A stretch of 64,000 nt of DNA, taken from positions 1-64,000 of the forward strand of contig NZ_JAGIBI010000008.1 in NCBI RefSeq assembly GCF_017744395.1, written 5' to 3'. Position numbers and translations under genes: made by a program. This document shows, piece after piece, positions 34,124 through 42,529 of the stretch. Position 1 is the first letter of the stretch, and each line of letters opens with the position of its first letter. The DNA comes from Herbaspirillum sp. (lineage in GTDB: Bacteria > Pseudomonadota > Gammaproteobacteria > Burkholderiales > Burkholderiaceae_D). A model generated the notes under the pieces. It was not told where the DNA came from and did no database searches. It was given only the letters and a program-made list of their open reading frames with translations.

Positions 34124-34359
34124 GGGTCTTGTCATGCGGCCCGGGATGAAAATTTGTGCAAACCCGGGGATGACGGCGCCATTGCGGCGGCCTGAAACCG
34201 GCTGGAAAAGGCATTCCGGCAGTCGGAACAAGGTCTGTAGCCCAGCGCAGGCTTGACTGGAGAAGATAATAAAAAGACATTTCCCATTGGAAATAACACT
34301 ACGGCAACAGATGCCGCCGCCCCCTCCCTGTAAATTCTGTGACAAATAGCCGGGAAAGT
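34124..34359. other. Spacer between the divergent pstS and ppk promoters
   Basis: About 235 bp between the two Pho boxes. It contains scattered TGTCAT/TGTGACA half-sites (for example near 34130 and 34337) that could add PhoB contacts, but no open frame or structured RNA that I can support. Confidence 0.4.
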
Positions 34360-34392
34360 TGTCATAAACTCGTCATACATCCTAAATACACT
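34360..34392 (+). promoter_or_regulatory. Pho box and -10 box of ppk
   Basis: TGTCATA-AACT-CGTCATA (34360-34377) is a two-half-site Pho box. TACACT (34387-34392), nine bases later, fits the -10 of a PhoB-dependent promoter that lacks a -35 box. The ppk ATG is 34 bp further. The site shares the TCATAAACTCGTCA core with the pstS box. Confidence 0.82.
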
Positions 34393-34425
34393 GCCCGGAA
34401 AACAAGGATGGACAGGGAACATTGA

Positions 34426-36537
34426 ATGACCAGAAAAGCAAAACCGGAAACCAGAGACCTGCCTGAACTTCCTCCGCATACGATCTACCTCAATCGCGAA
34501 CTGTCGCAGTTGGCGTTCAACCGCCGCGTGCTGGCCCAGGCCGAAGACGCCACCGTGCCGCTGCTGGAACGGCTGCGTTACTTGTGCATCTGCAGCAGCA
34601 ACCTCGACGAATTCTTCGAAGTGCGCATCGCCAGCCTGCTGGCCAACCGGATCGAGGGCGAGAACATCGACCCGCCCGAACTGCGCGCCGCGCTGGAACA
34701 CACCAGCGCCGAATGCCACCGCATCGTGTCGCGCCAGTACCAGGTGCTCAACGAAGAGATCCTGCCGCAACTGGCCGCCAACGGCATCCACCTGCTGCGC
34801 CACGAAGACCGCAACGAAGCCCAGCGCGCCTGGGTCAAGGGCTATTTCGAACAGAACGTGCGCCCGCTGCTCACGCCGATCGGCCTCGACCCGGCGCACC
34901 CGTTCCCGCAGGTGGTCAACAAGAGCCTGAACTTCATCATCGAACTGTCCGGCAAGGACGCCTTCGGGCGCGGCACCGGCGTGGTCATCGTCAAGGCGCC
35001 GCGCGTGCTGCCGCGCGTGATCCGGCTGCCGGACCACTTGTCGCCCAAGGGCGCGGCGTCGTTCTGCCTGCTCTCCTCGGTCATCCACGCCCATATTTCC
35101 GAACTGTTCCCGGGGCGCGAAATCACCGCGTATTCGCAATTCCGCGTCACCCGCAACAGCGACCTGTGGGTCGACGAAGAGGAAGTGAAGAACCTGCGCC
35201 AGGCGCTGGAGACGGAATTGCAAAGCCGCCAGTTCGGCGTGGCCGTGCGGCTGGAAGTGGCCAGCAACTGCCCCGAGCACCTGGCCCAGTTCCTGCTGAA
35301 CCAGTTCAACATCGAGCGCAACCGCCTGTACGCGGTCGAAGGGCCGGTGAACATGGTGCGCCTGGGCGAGATCGTCAACCTGGTGGGCAAGCCGGAACTG
35401 CGCTTCCCGCCCTTCTCGCCCACCCTGCCGCACCTGCTGATCAGCGAAAACATCTTCCGGGTGCTGGACAAGAAGGACGTGCTGCTGCACCACCCCTTCC
35501 AGTCGTTCCAGCCGGTGGTGGACTTCATCCGCACCGCCGCGCACGACCAGGACGTGGTGGCGATCAAGCAGACCATCTACCGCACCGGCATGAACTCGGA
35601 CCTGATGGAGGCCCTGATCTACGCCGCCCAGCACGGCAAGGAAGTGACCGTGATCGTGGAACTGATGGCGCGCTTCGACGAAGAGGCCAACATTAACTGG
35701 GCGGTCAAGCTGGAACAGGCCGGCGCCCAGGTGGTATACGGCGTGGTCGGCCTGAAGACGCACGCCAAGCTGGCGCTGGTGATCCGCCGCGAGGAGCGCG
35801 GCCTGCGCTTCTACGCCCACCTCGGCACCGGCAACTACCATCCCAACACCACCAAGTTCTACACCGACTTCGGCCTGCTGACCTCGCACCGGGAAATCAC
35901 CGCCGAGGTCAACGAGGTGTTCATCCACCTGACCAGCCTGACCAAACCGCGCAGCCTGTCGCGCCTGTGGCTGGCGCCGTTCTCGCTGCAAAAGGAAATC
36001 ATCCGCGCCATCCGCAACGAGGCGCAGATCGCCCGCGAAGGCCGCCCTGCGCGCATCATCGCCAAGATGAACGCGCTGCTGGACGAGTCGGTGATCCGCG
36101 CGCTGTATGCGGCCTCCAGCGACGGCGTGAAGATCGACCTGATCGTGCGCGGCGCCTGCGCGCTGCGCCCGGGCGTGCCGGGACTGTCGGAAAACATCAA
36201 GGTACGCTCCATCATCGGCCGCTACCTGGAACACTCGCGCATCTATTACTTCCGCAACGACCTGGCGCACGATGTGTACCTGGCCAGCGCCGACTGGATG
36301 AACCGCAATCTGTTCCGCCGCATCGAAGTCGCCTTCCCGGTGCTGGACAAGGCGCTGAAGAAACGCGTGATCGCCGAGGGGCTCAACCCCTACCTCAAAG
36401 ACAACACCAACTCCTGGCATCTCGACGCCAACGGCGCCTACACCCTGAAGAAGGCGCGCAACAAGCACCACACCTTCAGCGCCCAGCAGCACCTGATGAC
36501 TACCCTCGGCATTCCCGCCGCACTACCGGAAGAATGA
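34426..36537 (+). CDS. ppk1: Polyphosphate kinase 1
   Basis: A 703-residue enzyme that polymerises the gamma-phosphate of ATP into polyphosphate, a phosphate store. The N domain begins with YLNRELSQLAFNRRVL and SSNLDEFFEVR; the head domain covers about 110-310. The two catalytic domains carry the HxK motifs of the phospholipase D-like fold: THAKLALVIRRE (phosphohistidine, about 445), HLGTGNYHPNTTKFYTDFGLLT and EHSRIYYFRND (about 600). QTIYRTGMNSDLMEAL and RFDEEANINWA are also typical. Length matches the family (about 690). Transcribed from a Pho box and followed 48 bp later by sixA. Confidence 0.96.
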   Translation: MTRKAKPETRDLPELPPHTIYLNRELSQLAFNRRVLAQAEDATVPLLERLRYLCICSSNLDEFFEVRIASLLANRIEGENIDPPELRAALEHTSAECHRIVSRQYQVLNEEILPQLAANGIHLLRHEDRNEAQRAWVKGYFEQNVRPLLTPIGLDPAHPFPQVVNKSLNFIIELSGKDAFGRGTGVVIVKAPRVLPRVIRLPDHLSPKGAASFCLLSSVIHAHISELFPGREITAYSQFRVTRNSDLWVDEEEVKNLRQALETELQSRQFGVAVRLEVASNCPEHLAQFLLNQFNIERNRLYAVEGPVNMVRLGEIVNLVGKPELRFPPFSPTLPHLLISENIFRVLDKKDVLLHHPFQSFQPVVDFIRTAAHDQDVVAIKQTIYRTGMNSDLMEALIYAAQHGKEVTVIVELMARFDEEANINWAVKLEQAGAQVVYGVVGLKTHAKLALVIRREERGLRFYAHLGTGNYHPNTTKFYTDFGLLTSHREITAEVNEVFIHLTSLTKPRSLSRLWLAPFSLQKEIIRAIRNEAQIAREGRPARIIAKMNALLDESVIRALYAASSDGVKIDLIVRGACALRPGVPGLSENIKVRSIIGRYLEHSRIYYFRNDLAHDVYLASADWMNRNLFRRIEVAFPVLDKALKKRVIAEGLNPYLKDNTNSWHLDANGAYTLKKARNKHHTFSAQQHLMTTLGIPAALPEE

Positions 36538-36585
36538 CATCCCCGATCTTGCGCAGGGCATGCGCCAAACCGACAGGAGCCTGAC

Positions 36586-37065
36586 ATGGATTTGATTTTG
36601 TGGCGGCACGCGGAAGCGGAACTGGGCGAGCCCGACGAAGGCCGCGCCCTGACGCCGAAAGGACACAAGCAGGCCGGCAAGATCGCCGACTGGCTCGACC
36701 GCAACCTGCCGGAAAGCTGCCGCATCCTGGTCAGCCCGGCCACCCGCACGCTGCAGACGGTCGAAGCGCTGGGCCGCAAGTACAAGGTGCATCCCGAACT
36801 GGCGCCCGACAAATCGGCCGCGGACCTGCTGCGCGCGGCCAACTGGCCCGACAGCCGGGAACCGGTGCTCATCATCGGCCACCAGCCGACCCTGGGCCTG
36901 GTGGCTTCGCAACTGATCTGCGGCCAGCCGCAGGAATGGTCGCTGCGCAAGGCCAACGTCTGGTGGATCGCCCAGCGCGAACGCGGCGACATCACCACCA
37001 ACTACCTCAAGGCCGTCATCGCGCCGGAACTGATCGCCAGTTCCGGCAAGCACCCTCCGCGCTGA
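36586..37065 (+). CDS. sixA: SixA-family phosphohistidine phosphatase
   Basis: A 159-residue small histidine-phosphatase-superfamily enzyme. The catalytic LWRHAEAE (RHG-like, His 8) is at the N-terminus, SPATRTLQTVEAL (about 50) supplies the second Arg, and LIIGHQPTLGLVASQL (about 102) the second His. SixA removes phosphate from phospho-His of ArcB-type HPt domains or of the nitrogen PTS protein NPr. The GAGCCTGAC spacing to the ATG gives a moderate ribosome site. The ppk-sixA pairing places it in the Pho regulon here; a link to the phosphohistidine intermediate of Ppk is only a speculation. A terminator follows. Confidence 0.88.
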   Translation: MDLILWRHAEAELGEPDEGRALTPKGHKQAGKIADWLDRNLPESCRILVSPATRTLQTVEALGRKYKVHPELAPDKSAADLLRAANWPDSREPVLIIGHQPTLGLVASQLICGQPQEWSLRKANVWWIAQRERGDITTNYLKAVIAPELIASSGKHPPR

Positions 37066-37104
37066 TACTGGCACTGACTCTGACGCTACGCCAGCCTGCA
37101 AATA

Positions 37105-37137
37105 AAACGGCCCGGTCATTCACTGACCGGGCCGTTT
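37105..37137. terminator. Terminator between sixA and a convergent chemoreceptor gene
   Basis: AAACGGCCCGGTCA (37105-37118), loop TTCAC, TGACCGGGCCGTTT (37124-37137). A 14-bp stem usable in both directions. Confidence 0.85.
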
Positions 37138-37179
37138 CGCATGATGGGCTGATTGCCCGGCGTGACCTTGAACAAGCTT

Positions 37180-38925
37180 TTAGAAGGTTTCCCATTCGTC
37201 GCCATCGTCCGACGGCGGCACTTTGCGCGGCGCAGGCTTGGCGGGCGCCGCATCGGCCTTCGGCGCCGGCTTGTGCGCCAGCTTGGGCGCCGGGGCGGCG
37301 GCCGCCCGCACCGGTTGCGGCTTGACTACCACGGGGGCTGCCGCAAGCGGCGGCGCTGCATAGGTGCGCAACGCTTCGGCATCGCCGATGCGGAAGATCG
37401 ACACTTCCTGCATCAGGTTCTGCGCCTGCTGTTCCAGCGCCTTGGCGGCGGCGCTGGCCTGCTCCACCAGCGCGGCGTTCTGCTGGGTGGCCTCATCCAT
37501 CTGCGTGACCGCGCGCGACACCTGGTCGATGCCGGCGCTCTGCTCGCTGGAGGCGGAGGAGATCTCGCCCATGATGTCGGTCACGCGCTGCACCGCGTTG
37601 ATCACCTCGCTCATGGTGGCGCCGGCCTGGCCGGCCAGCTCGGAGCCGGCTTGCACCCGGTCCACCGACAGCATGATCAGGTCCTTGATCTCCTTGGCGG
37701 CGCTGGAAGAGCGTTGCGCCAGTGCGCGCACTTCCGAAGCCACCACCGCGAAGCCGCGGCCCTGCTCGCCGGCGCGGGCCGCTTCCACCGCCGCGTTCAG
37801 CGCCAGGATGTTGGTCTGGAACGCGATGCCGTCGATGATGCTGACGATGTCGGTGATCTTGGTGGAGCTCTCGCGGATTTCTTCCATGGTCTGCACCACG
37901 CGGCCGACCACGGCATTGCCGTCGGACGCGATGGTCGAGGCGTTGACCGCCAGCGTCGAGGCCTGGCGGGCGTTGTCGGCATTGTGCTTGACGGTGCTGG
38001 TCAGCTCTTCCATGCTGGAAGCGGTCTCTTCCAGCGAGGCCGCCTGCTGTTCGGTGCGCGAAGACAGGTCGAGGTTGCCCGCGGCGATCTCGCGGGTGGC
38101 GGTGGCGATCGCATCGCTGCCGCTGCGCACCGCGCGCACGGTGCGCGACAGGTTTTCCTGCATATGCGACAGCCCATCGAGCAGCTGCCCCATCTCGTTT
38201 TTCGAATGCACATGCACCGGCTGGGTCAGGTCGCCGGCGGCGATCGCCTCGAAATGCTTGAGCGCGCGGCGCATCGGCTCGGCGATGGCGCGCCGCAGCG
38301 ACAGCCAGCTATACAGCGCCAGCAACAGCCCCAGCACGATCGCCGCGATGGAGAAAGTGCGCGAGGCCTCATAACGGCCGCTGGATGCGGCCAGGCTGGC
38401 GGCAGCCTGCTCGCTTTCATATTTGCTCAGCGCCTGGCCGTCACCCTGCATGGCGGTGTAGATGGTGCCGACCACGCGCGCCTGGTCGCCGATGGCCTTG
38501 CGGTCACCGGTCTTGATGACCTCGGCGAACTTGGCCAGCGCCTCCTCGGTCTTGTCGATGCCCTCCGAGACCTTCTTCACCAGCGCCCGGCCTTCTTCGG
38601 TCCGCTGCGGCAATGCGGTGTACTTGCTCCACCAGTTCAGCGCTTCCTTGCGGCTGTTGGCATCCATGCCGTACATGCGCTCGGCCCAGGCCGGATCGTC
38701 GGTCAGCGCGGCCTGGTCCAGCGAGGTGCGCTGGCGGCCGATCCAGATCAGGACATTGTCGGCGGCGACGGTCTTGGGAAGGCGCTCCTCGCCCAGTTGC
38801 TGGTTGATGCCGACGGCGGCCGACATGCCGAGCAGACCCGATAGCCCGATGGCGACCAGCAGCAGCGAAAGGATGAGGATGGCGATGGCGAGTCGCGCTT
38901 TGATGGATATATTTTTGAAGGACAT
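37180..38925 (-). CDS. Methyl-accepting chemotaxis protein with C-terminal EWETF tether
   Basis: A 581-residue chemoreceptor. TM1 (about 11-32: [22 protein letters not shown]) and TM2 (about 192-212: [17 protein letters not shown]) flank a periplasmic four-helix sensor with [18 protein letters not shown] covers ITEP-type [22 protein letters not shown]. The hairpin tip [35 protein letters not shown] is intact. After a Pro/Ala-rich linker of about 60 residues it ends in DDGDEWETF, the pentapeptide that recruits CheR and CheB for methylation adaptation. A sigma-28 promoter lies about 180 bp upstream. The start codon has little ribosome-site complementarity. Confidence 0.92.
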   Translation of the reverse strand: MSFKNISIKARLAIAILILSLLLVAIGLSGLLGMSAAVGINQQLGEERLPKTVAADNVLIWIGRQRTSLDQAALTDDPAWAERMYGMDANSRKEALNWWSKYTALPQRTEEGRALVKKVSEGIDKTEEALAKFAEVIKTGDRKAIGDQARVVGTIYTAMQGDGQALSKYESEQAAASLAASSGRYEASRTFSIAAIVLGLLLALYSWLSLRRAIAEPMRRALKHFEAIAAGDLTQPVHVHSKNEMGQLLDGLSHMQENLSRTVRAVRSGSDAIATATREIAAGNLDLSSRTEQQAASLEETASSMEELTSTVKHNADNARQASTLAVNASTIASDGNAVVGRVVQTMEEIRESSTKITDIVSIIDGIAFQTNILALNAAVEAARAGEQGRGFAVVASEVRALAQRSSSAAKEIKDLIMLSVDRVQAGSELAGQAGATMSEVINAVQRVTDIMGEISSASSEQSAGIDQVSRAVTQMDEATQQNAALVEQASAAAKALEQQAQNLMQEVSIFRIGDAEALRTYAAPPLAAAPVVVKPQPVRAAAAPAPKLAHKPAPKADAAPAKPAPRKVPPSDDGDEWETF

Positions 38926-39109
38926 AAGGCTGTGTTCCGGTGGATGAGCTCAGGGCGTGGCGCGGAAATCGCCAGGGCAGCCCCATCGCCATCCCGCGCA
39001 CCCGCTTCTCTGTGGCGGGTTGCTCCCGGAACGGATATGGACAAGTCCTGGCCAGGCGCGCTCTTCGCATACGGCATCGATGGCAAGAGGCGCTCCCGAC
39101 GACTATATC
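38926..39109 (-). other. Leader of the EWETF chemoreceptor gene
   Basis: This stretch between the sigma-28 promoter and the ATG would be a 5' untranslated leader of about 175 nt. I see no open frame or riboswitch that I can support in it. Confidence 0.4.
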
Positions 39110-39136
39110 TTAACGGCAACATTTGAAGAATCTTCA
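39110..39136 (-). promoter_or_regulatory. Sigma-28 (FliA) promoter of a chemoreceptor gene
   Basis: On the minus strand TGAAGATT, 11 bp, GCCGTTAA matches the flagellar consensus TAAAGTTT-N11-GCCGATAA at 13 of 16 positions with exact spacing. The receptor would then be made with late flagellar genes. Confidence 0.65.
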
Positions 39137-39164
39137 GCTCGCTGGCAAAAACGGCCGGAATAAA

Positions 39165-39196
39165 AAAGCGCTGCGGCCGAAGGCTTGCAGCGCTTT
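39165..39196 (-). terminator. Rho-independent terminator after the second tethered chemoreceptor
   Basis: AAAGCGCTGC (39165-39174) pairs with GCAGCGCTTT (39187-39196); on the minus strand the stem is followed by a T-run. It lies about 80 bp after the stop of the gene at 39274 and just upstream of the sigma-28 promoter, separating the two receptor genes. Confidence 0.8.
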
Positions 39197-39273
39197 CAAT
39201 ATTCGTTGACTGCGAGTCAACTTTCACATCTTCGCGGGCATGCCGCGGCTTGTTTTTTTGCCATCAAGGAGGA

Positions 39274-40995
39274 TCAGAACTCCTCAAACTCGTCGTCGCT
39301 GGCCATCTGCTTCGATTTGCGGGCCGATGCGGCAGCCGGCAAGCCGGCAACCGGCTGGACGACCGGCCTGGCCGCCACATCGATCGCCGCCGGCGTATTG
39401 ATCGTACGCGCCGGCATGGACGCCAGCGGCGCCGCGGCGGCTTCCGGGGCGCCCAGCTTCAGCTTGAACACGGAGACCGCGCGGGCCAGCGCGTCGGACT
39501 GCTCCTGCAGGCTCTCGGCCGCCGCTGCCGCCTGCTCCACCAGGGCGGCGTTCTGCTGGGTGATCTCGTCGATCTGCGTGATCGCATTGTTGACCTCGGC
39601 GATGCCCGCGCTCTGCTCCTGGCTGGCGGCGGTGATTTCGCCCATGATGTCGGCCACATGCTTGACCGAGGTGACGATCTCGTTCATGGTCGCGCCGGCC
39701 TCGTCGACCAGCTTGCCGCCGGCATCGACCTTGCCCACCGAATCGTCGATCAGGACCTTGATCTCCTTGGCCGCGGTCGCCGAACGCTGGGCCAGCGAAC
39801 GCACTTCCGACGCCACCACCGCGAAGCCGCGGCCCTGCTCGCCGGCGCGCGCGGCTTCCACCGCCGCATTCAACGCCAGGATGTTGGTCTGGAAGGCGAT
39901 GCCGTCGATCACGCCGATGATGTCGACGATCTTGCGCGAGCTCTCCTTGATCGAGCCCATGGTATCGACCACATCGCCCACCACGCGCCCGCCCTTGGTG
40001 GCGAAGTCCGAGGCCGACAGCACCAGCTGGTTAGCCTGGCGCGCGTTCTCGGCGTTTTGCTGCACGGTCGAGGTCAGCTGCTCCATCGAGCTGGCGGTTT
40101 CCTCCAGGCTGGAAGCCTGCGACTCGGTACGGTTGGACAGGTCGACGTTGCCGCGCGCGATCTCATGCGAGGCCACGGCGATGATGGCCGCGCTTTCCTT
40201 GACTTCGTTCAGGGTGGCGGCCAGGTTGGACTGCATCGCCCCCAGCGCATTGACCAGCGTGGCCGCCTCGTCGCGGCCGTCGTCATGGAAGTCTTGCGTC
40301 AGGTCGCCGCCGGAGATGGTCTCGGCGATGTTGCCGGCGCGCCGCAACGGGTTGATGATCGAGCGGGTGATCACGAACGTGAAGAACACCCCCAGGCCCA
40401 GCGTCAGTACGCCGATCACCAGCATGCCGATCTGCGCCTTGCGGTAGCTTTCCTTGGCGTCGGCATGGGCGGCGTTCATGTCATCCTTCTGGTAGACCGC
40501 CAGCGCGGCCACGCTGGCCATCCATTTTTCATGGGCCGGCAGGAAATCGCTCTTGAGCAGTTGCGCCGCGTCGAAATAATTGCCGCTGCCGACCTGCCCG
40601 CGGATGGTTTCGACGATCGGGAACAGCTTCTTGCGCTCGGCCACCGCCGCATCCAGCAGCTCCTTGCCGCGGCCGCTGCTCGACAGCGCCGTCAGTTGCC
40701 CTTCGAAACCGTTATAGGCTTGCAGGATCTTGCCCAGGCGCTCGTTCTCGGCCGTACCTTCGGCGGCGTCGGTGGGCGTGACCACCTTGCGCAGCGCCAG
40801 CGCCAGTTCGCTGCCGGCCTCGCGCATGTTCATCGCGGTGGTCATGCCGGCCACCTTCTTGTCGATCACGTATTCGCTGCTGGCTTCCAGTTCGGCCATG
40901 CGCCACAGGCCGATCAGGAGAACCGCCGTCGCGCACAAAAGGATGAGGCAAAAGCCGAAGGCCAGGCGCGTGCCAATCTTGAGATTCTGGATCAT
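39274..40995 (-). CDS. Methyl-accepting chemotaxis protein with EFEEF tether
   Basis: A 573-residue chemoreceptor. TM1 (about 10-30: LAFGFCLILLCATAVLLIGLW) and TM2 (about 188-210: IGMLVIGVLTLGLGVFFTFVIT) enclose a periplasmic helical sensor of about 155 residues. HAMP (IINPLRRAGNIAETISGGDLTQDF) and the signalling hairpin [35 protein letters not shown] follow. A linker of about 60 residues leads to ASDDEFEEF; E-F-E-E-F fits the aromatic-x-x-aromatic rule of CheR-binding tethers. The signalling half is nearly the same as in the receptors at 25020 and 37180, so these are paralogues differing mainly in sensing domain and tail. GGGAAG precedes the ATG. Ligand unknown. Confidence 0.92.
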   Translation of the reverse strand: MIQNLKIGTRLAFGFCLILLCATAVLLIGLWRMAELEASSEYVIDKKVAGMTTAMNMREAGSELALALRKVVTPTDAAEGTAENERLGKILQAYNGFEGQLTALSSSGRGKELLDAAVAERKKLFPIVETIRGQVGSGNYFDAAQLLKSDFLPAHEKWMASVAALAVYQKDDMNAAHADAKESYRKAQIGMLVIGVLTLGLGVFFTFVITRSIINPLRRAGNIAETISGGDLTQDFHDDGRDEAATLVNALGAMQSNLAATLNEVKESAAIIAVASHEIARGNVDLSNRTESQASSLEETASSMEQLTSTVQQNAENARQANQLVLSASDFATKGGRVVGDVVDTMGSIKESSRKIVDIIGVIDGIAFQTNILALNAAVEAARAGEQGRGFAVVASEVRSLAQRSATAAKEIKVLIDDSVGKVDAGGKLVDEAGATMNEIVTSVKHVADIMGEITAASQEQSAGIAEVNNAITQIDEITQQNAALVEQAAAAAESLQEQSDALARAVSVFKLKLGAPEAAAAPLASMPARTINTPAAIDVAARPVVQPVAGLPAAASARKSKQMASDDEFEEF

Positions 40996-41384
40996 GAATG
41001 TGTTCTTCCCTGTTAGAACAGCAACTGTATTTCAGACATCGGCCCGGCGCTGACACGCCGGCGCGCCCTTATATCTATTTATTACCCCATACATGCCGAC
41101 CAGCATGATTCATGCCTGCGCCCCGCCATCGCGCGTGCGGCATGAACCAAGGCATGCGACAACAGGCGGCAAACCGTAAACCGGCGGCCGCGCAGCGAGC
41201 ATCTTGTTTTTGTCTGATTGATTTAGCCGGAACACAGCCTCGTGGCGATGTGCGCCGTTGCCAACGGCAAACGGCATGTTCTTATGGTGAACCGACGTGC
41301 CGCATCTTAGAAGAGGCGCCGACAGCCAGCAAATGCTTTGTCGGCATGCGGTCATGTGACTTTTGCATAGTTTGCGCACTGCGG
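40996..41384. other. Intergenic region between chemoreceptor and glycosyltransferase genes
   Basis: About 390 bp. It should hold the receptor's promoter (minus strand), but no good sigma-28 or sigma-70 pair is evident. Several GC-rich inverted repeats occur. Short open frames on both strands show no recognisable protein. Confidence 0.4.
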
Positions 41385-41409
41385 AAAACGTGCCCCGTAT
41401 GAGGGCACG
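41385..41409 (-). terminator. Terminator after the olsB-plcP-agt-like operon
   Basis: CGTGCCC (41389-41395) pairs with GGGCACG (41403-41409) across a 7-nt loop; read on the minus strand, TTTT follows. It lies about 45 bp after the glycosyltransferase stop. Confidence 0.75.
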
Positions 41410-41451
41410 CCGCTTCCCATCACGGCTCCTGGCGAGCCGCGATGGGGCAGT

Positions 41452-42501
41452 TCAGTGCGATTCGCGCACCGGCTTGATGGCCGCCACCTTGCGCTGCCCC
41501 GGAAGATGCACATGGTGCAGGTGCTGCAGGAACTGCTGCGTGGCCGACTCCCACGAGCGGCGCTCGGCGTGCGAGCGCACCACTTCCTTGTCGAGCTTGA
41601 GCGCCTGCAGGCAGGCCTGCTTCAGGTCGTTCTTGAGCACCCCGGAAACGCCGTTGTCGACCACGTCGATCGGTCCCTCCACCGGATAGGCCGCGACCGG
41701 GATGCCGCATGCCATCGCCTCCAGCAGCACCAGGCCGAAGGTATCGGTCTTGCTGGGGAAGACGAAGGCATCGGCGCAATTGTAGTAGGCCGGCAGTTCG
41801 TCATGCCCCTTGGCGCCGAGGAAACGCACCTTGGGGTAGCGCTGCGACAGCTCTTCATACTGCGGGCCGTCGCCCACCACCCACTTGGTGCCGGGCAGGT
41901 CGAGCTTGAGGAAGGCTTCGATGTTCTTTTCCACCGCCACCCGGCCGACATACAGGAACAGCGGGCGCTCGATGCAGGCATGGTCTTCTGCCGCCGGCCG
42001 GAAGTGCGCCGTATCGACGCCGCGCCCCCACAGCACGACATTGCGGAAGCCCTGCTCCTCCAGCGCCAGCTTCATCGCCGGGGTAGGCACCATCACCGCC
42101 TGCGAACGGCCGTGGAACCAGCGCAGCAGGCGATAGGTGATGGCCCGCGGCAGCAGCTTGCGGGCCGCCAGGTATTCCGGGAAACGGGTGTGGTAGGCGG
42201 TGGTGAAGTTGAGCTTGCGGCGTATGCAATAGCGCCGCGCCGCCAACCCCATCGGCCCCTCGGTGGCGATGTGGATGCAATCGGGCTGGAAGCTTTCCAG
42301 CGCCTCGGCGATGCGCGCATAAGGCTGGTAGGCCAGGCGGATTTCCGGGTAGGTGGGGCAAGCGAAGGTACGGAAGTCGCGCGGCGAGAGCAGCAGCACT
42401 TCATGCCCGGCCGCGCGCAGGCAGCGCACGGTGGATCGCAGGGTGTTGACGACGCCGTTGACCTGGGGTTCGCCGGCGTCGCTGATGATGGCAATGCGCA
42501 T
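41452..42501 (-). CDS. GT4-family glycosyltransferase, Agt-like glycolipid synthase candidate
   Basis: A 349-residue GT-B glycosyltransferase. The N domain starts MRIAIISDAGEPQVNGVVNTLRS, a hallmark of the group that includes the diacylglycerol glycosyltransferase Agt and MgtA-like enzymes; HIATEGPMGLAARRYC and TTAYHTRFPEYLAAR follow. The C domain has LWGRGVDTAHFRP, LYVGRVAVEKNIEAFL (nucleotide-sugar grip), VGDGPQ and the E-x7-E motif region FVFPSKTDTFGLVLLEAMACGIPVAAYPVEGPIDVV. The ATG at 42501 is chosen; a longer frame to 42537 overlaps the phosphoesterase stop. It follows the PlcP-like gene by 28 bp. Using the diacylglycerol which that enzyme would release to make glycolipid is the natural reading; mannosyl transfer to another acceptor is the alternative. 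Confidence 0.8.
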   Translation of the reverse strand: MRIAIISDAGEPQVNGVVNTLRSTVRCLRAAGHEVLLLSPRDFRTFACPTYPEIRLAYQPYARIAEALESFQPDCIHIATEGPMGLAARRYCIRRKLNFTTAYHTRFPEYLAARKLLPRAITYRLLRWFHGRSQAVMVPTPAMKLALEEQGFRNVVLWGRGVDTAHFRPAAEDHACIERPLFLYVGRVAVEKNIEAFLKLDLPGTKWVVGDGPQYEELSQRYPKVRFLGAKGHDELPAYYNCADAFVFPSKTDTFGLVLLEAMACGIPVAAYPVEGPIDVVDNGVSGVLKNDLKQACLQALKLDKEVVRSHAERRSWESATQQFLQHLHHVHLPGQRKVAAIKPVRESH

Positions 42502-42529
42502 AAAACTTGATACGTGTGAAAGGTGCTGT

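Noticed and set aside
34132-36492. 786-codon open frame on the minus strand
   Set aside because: Antisense shadow of ppk and of the divergent promoter region; composition is that of a reversed GC-rich gene.
41347-41366. GGTCATGTGACTTTTGCAT as another Pho box
   Set aside because: Only one half-site is recognisable and it lies downstream of the operon end, not before a gene.
41110-41379. Possible small proteins in the spacer between chemoreceptor and glycosyltransferase
   Set aside because: No ribosome site, no hydrophobic or conserved pattern, and codon use unlike neighbouring genes.
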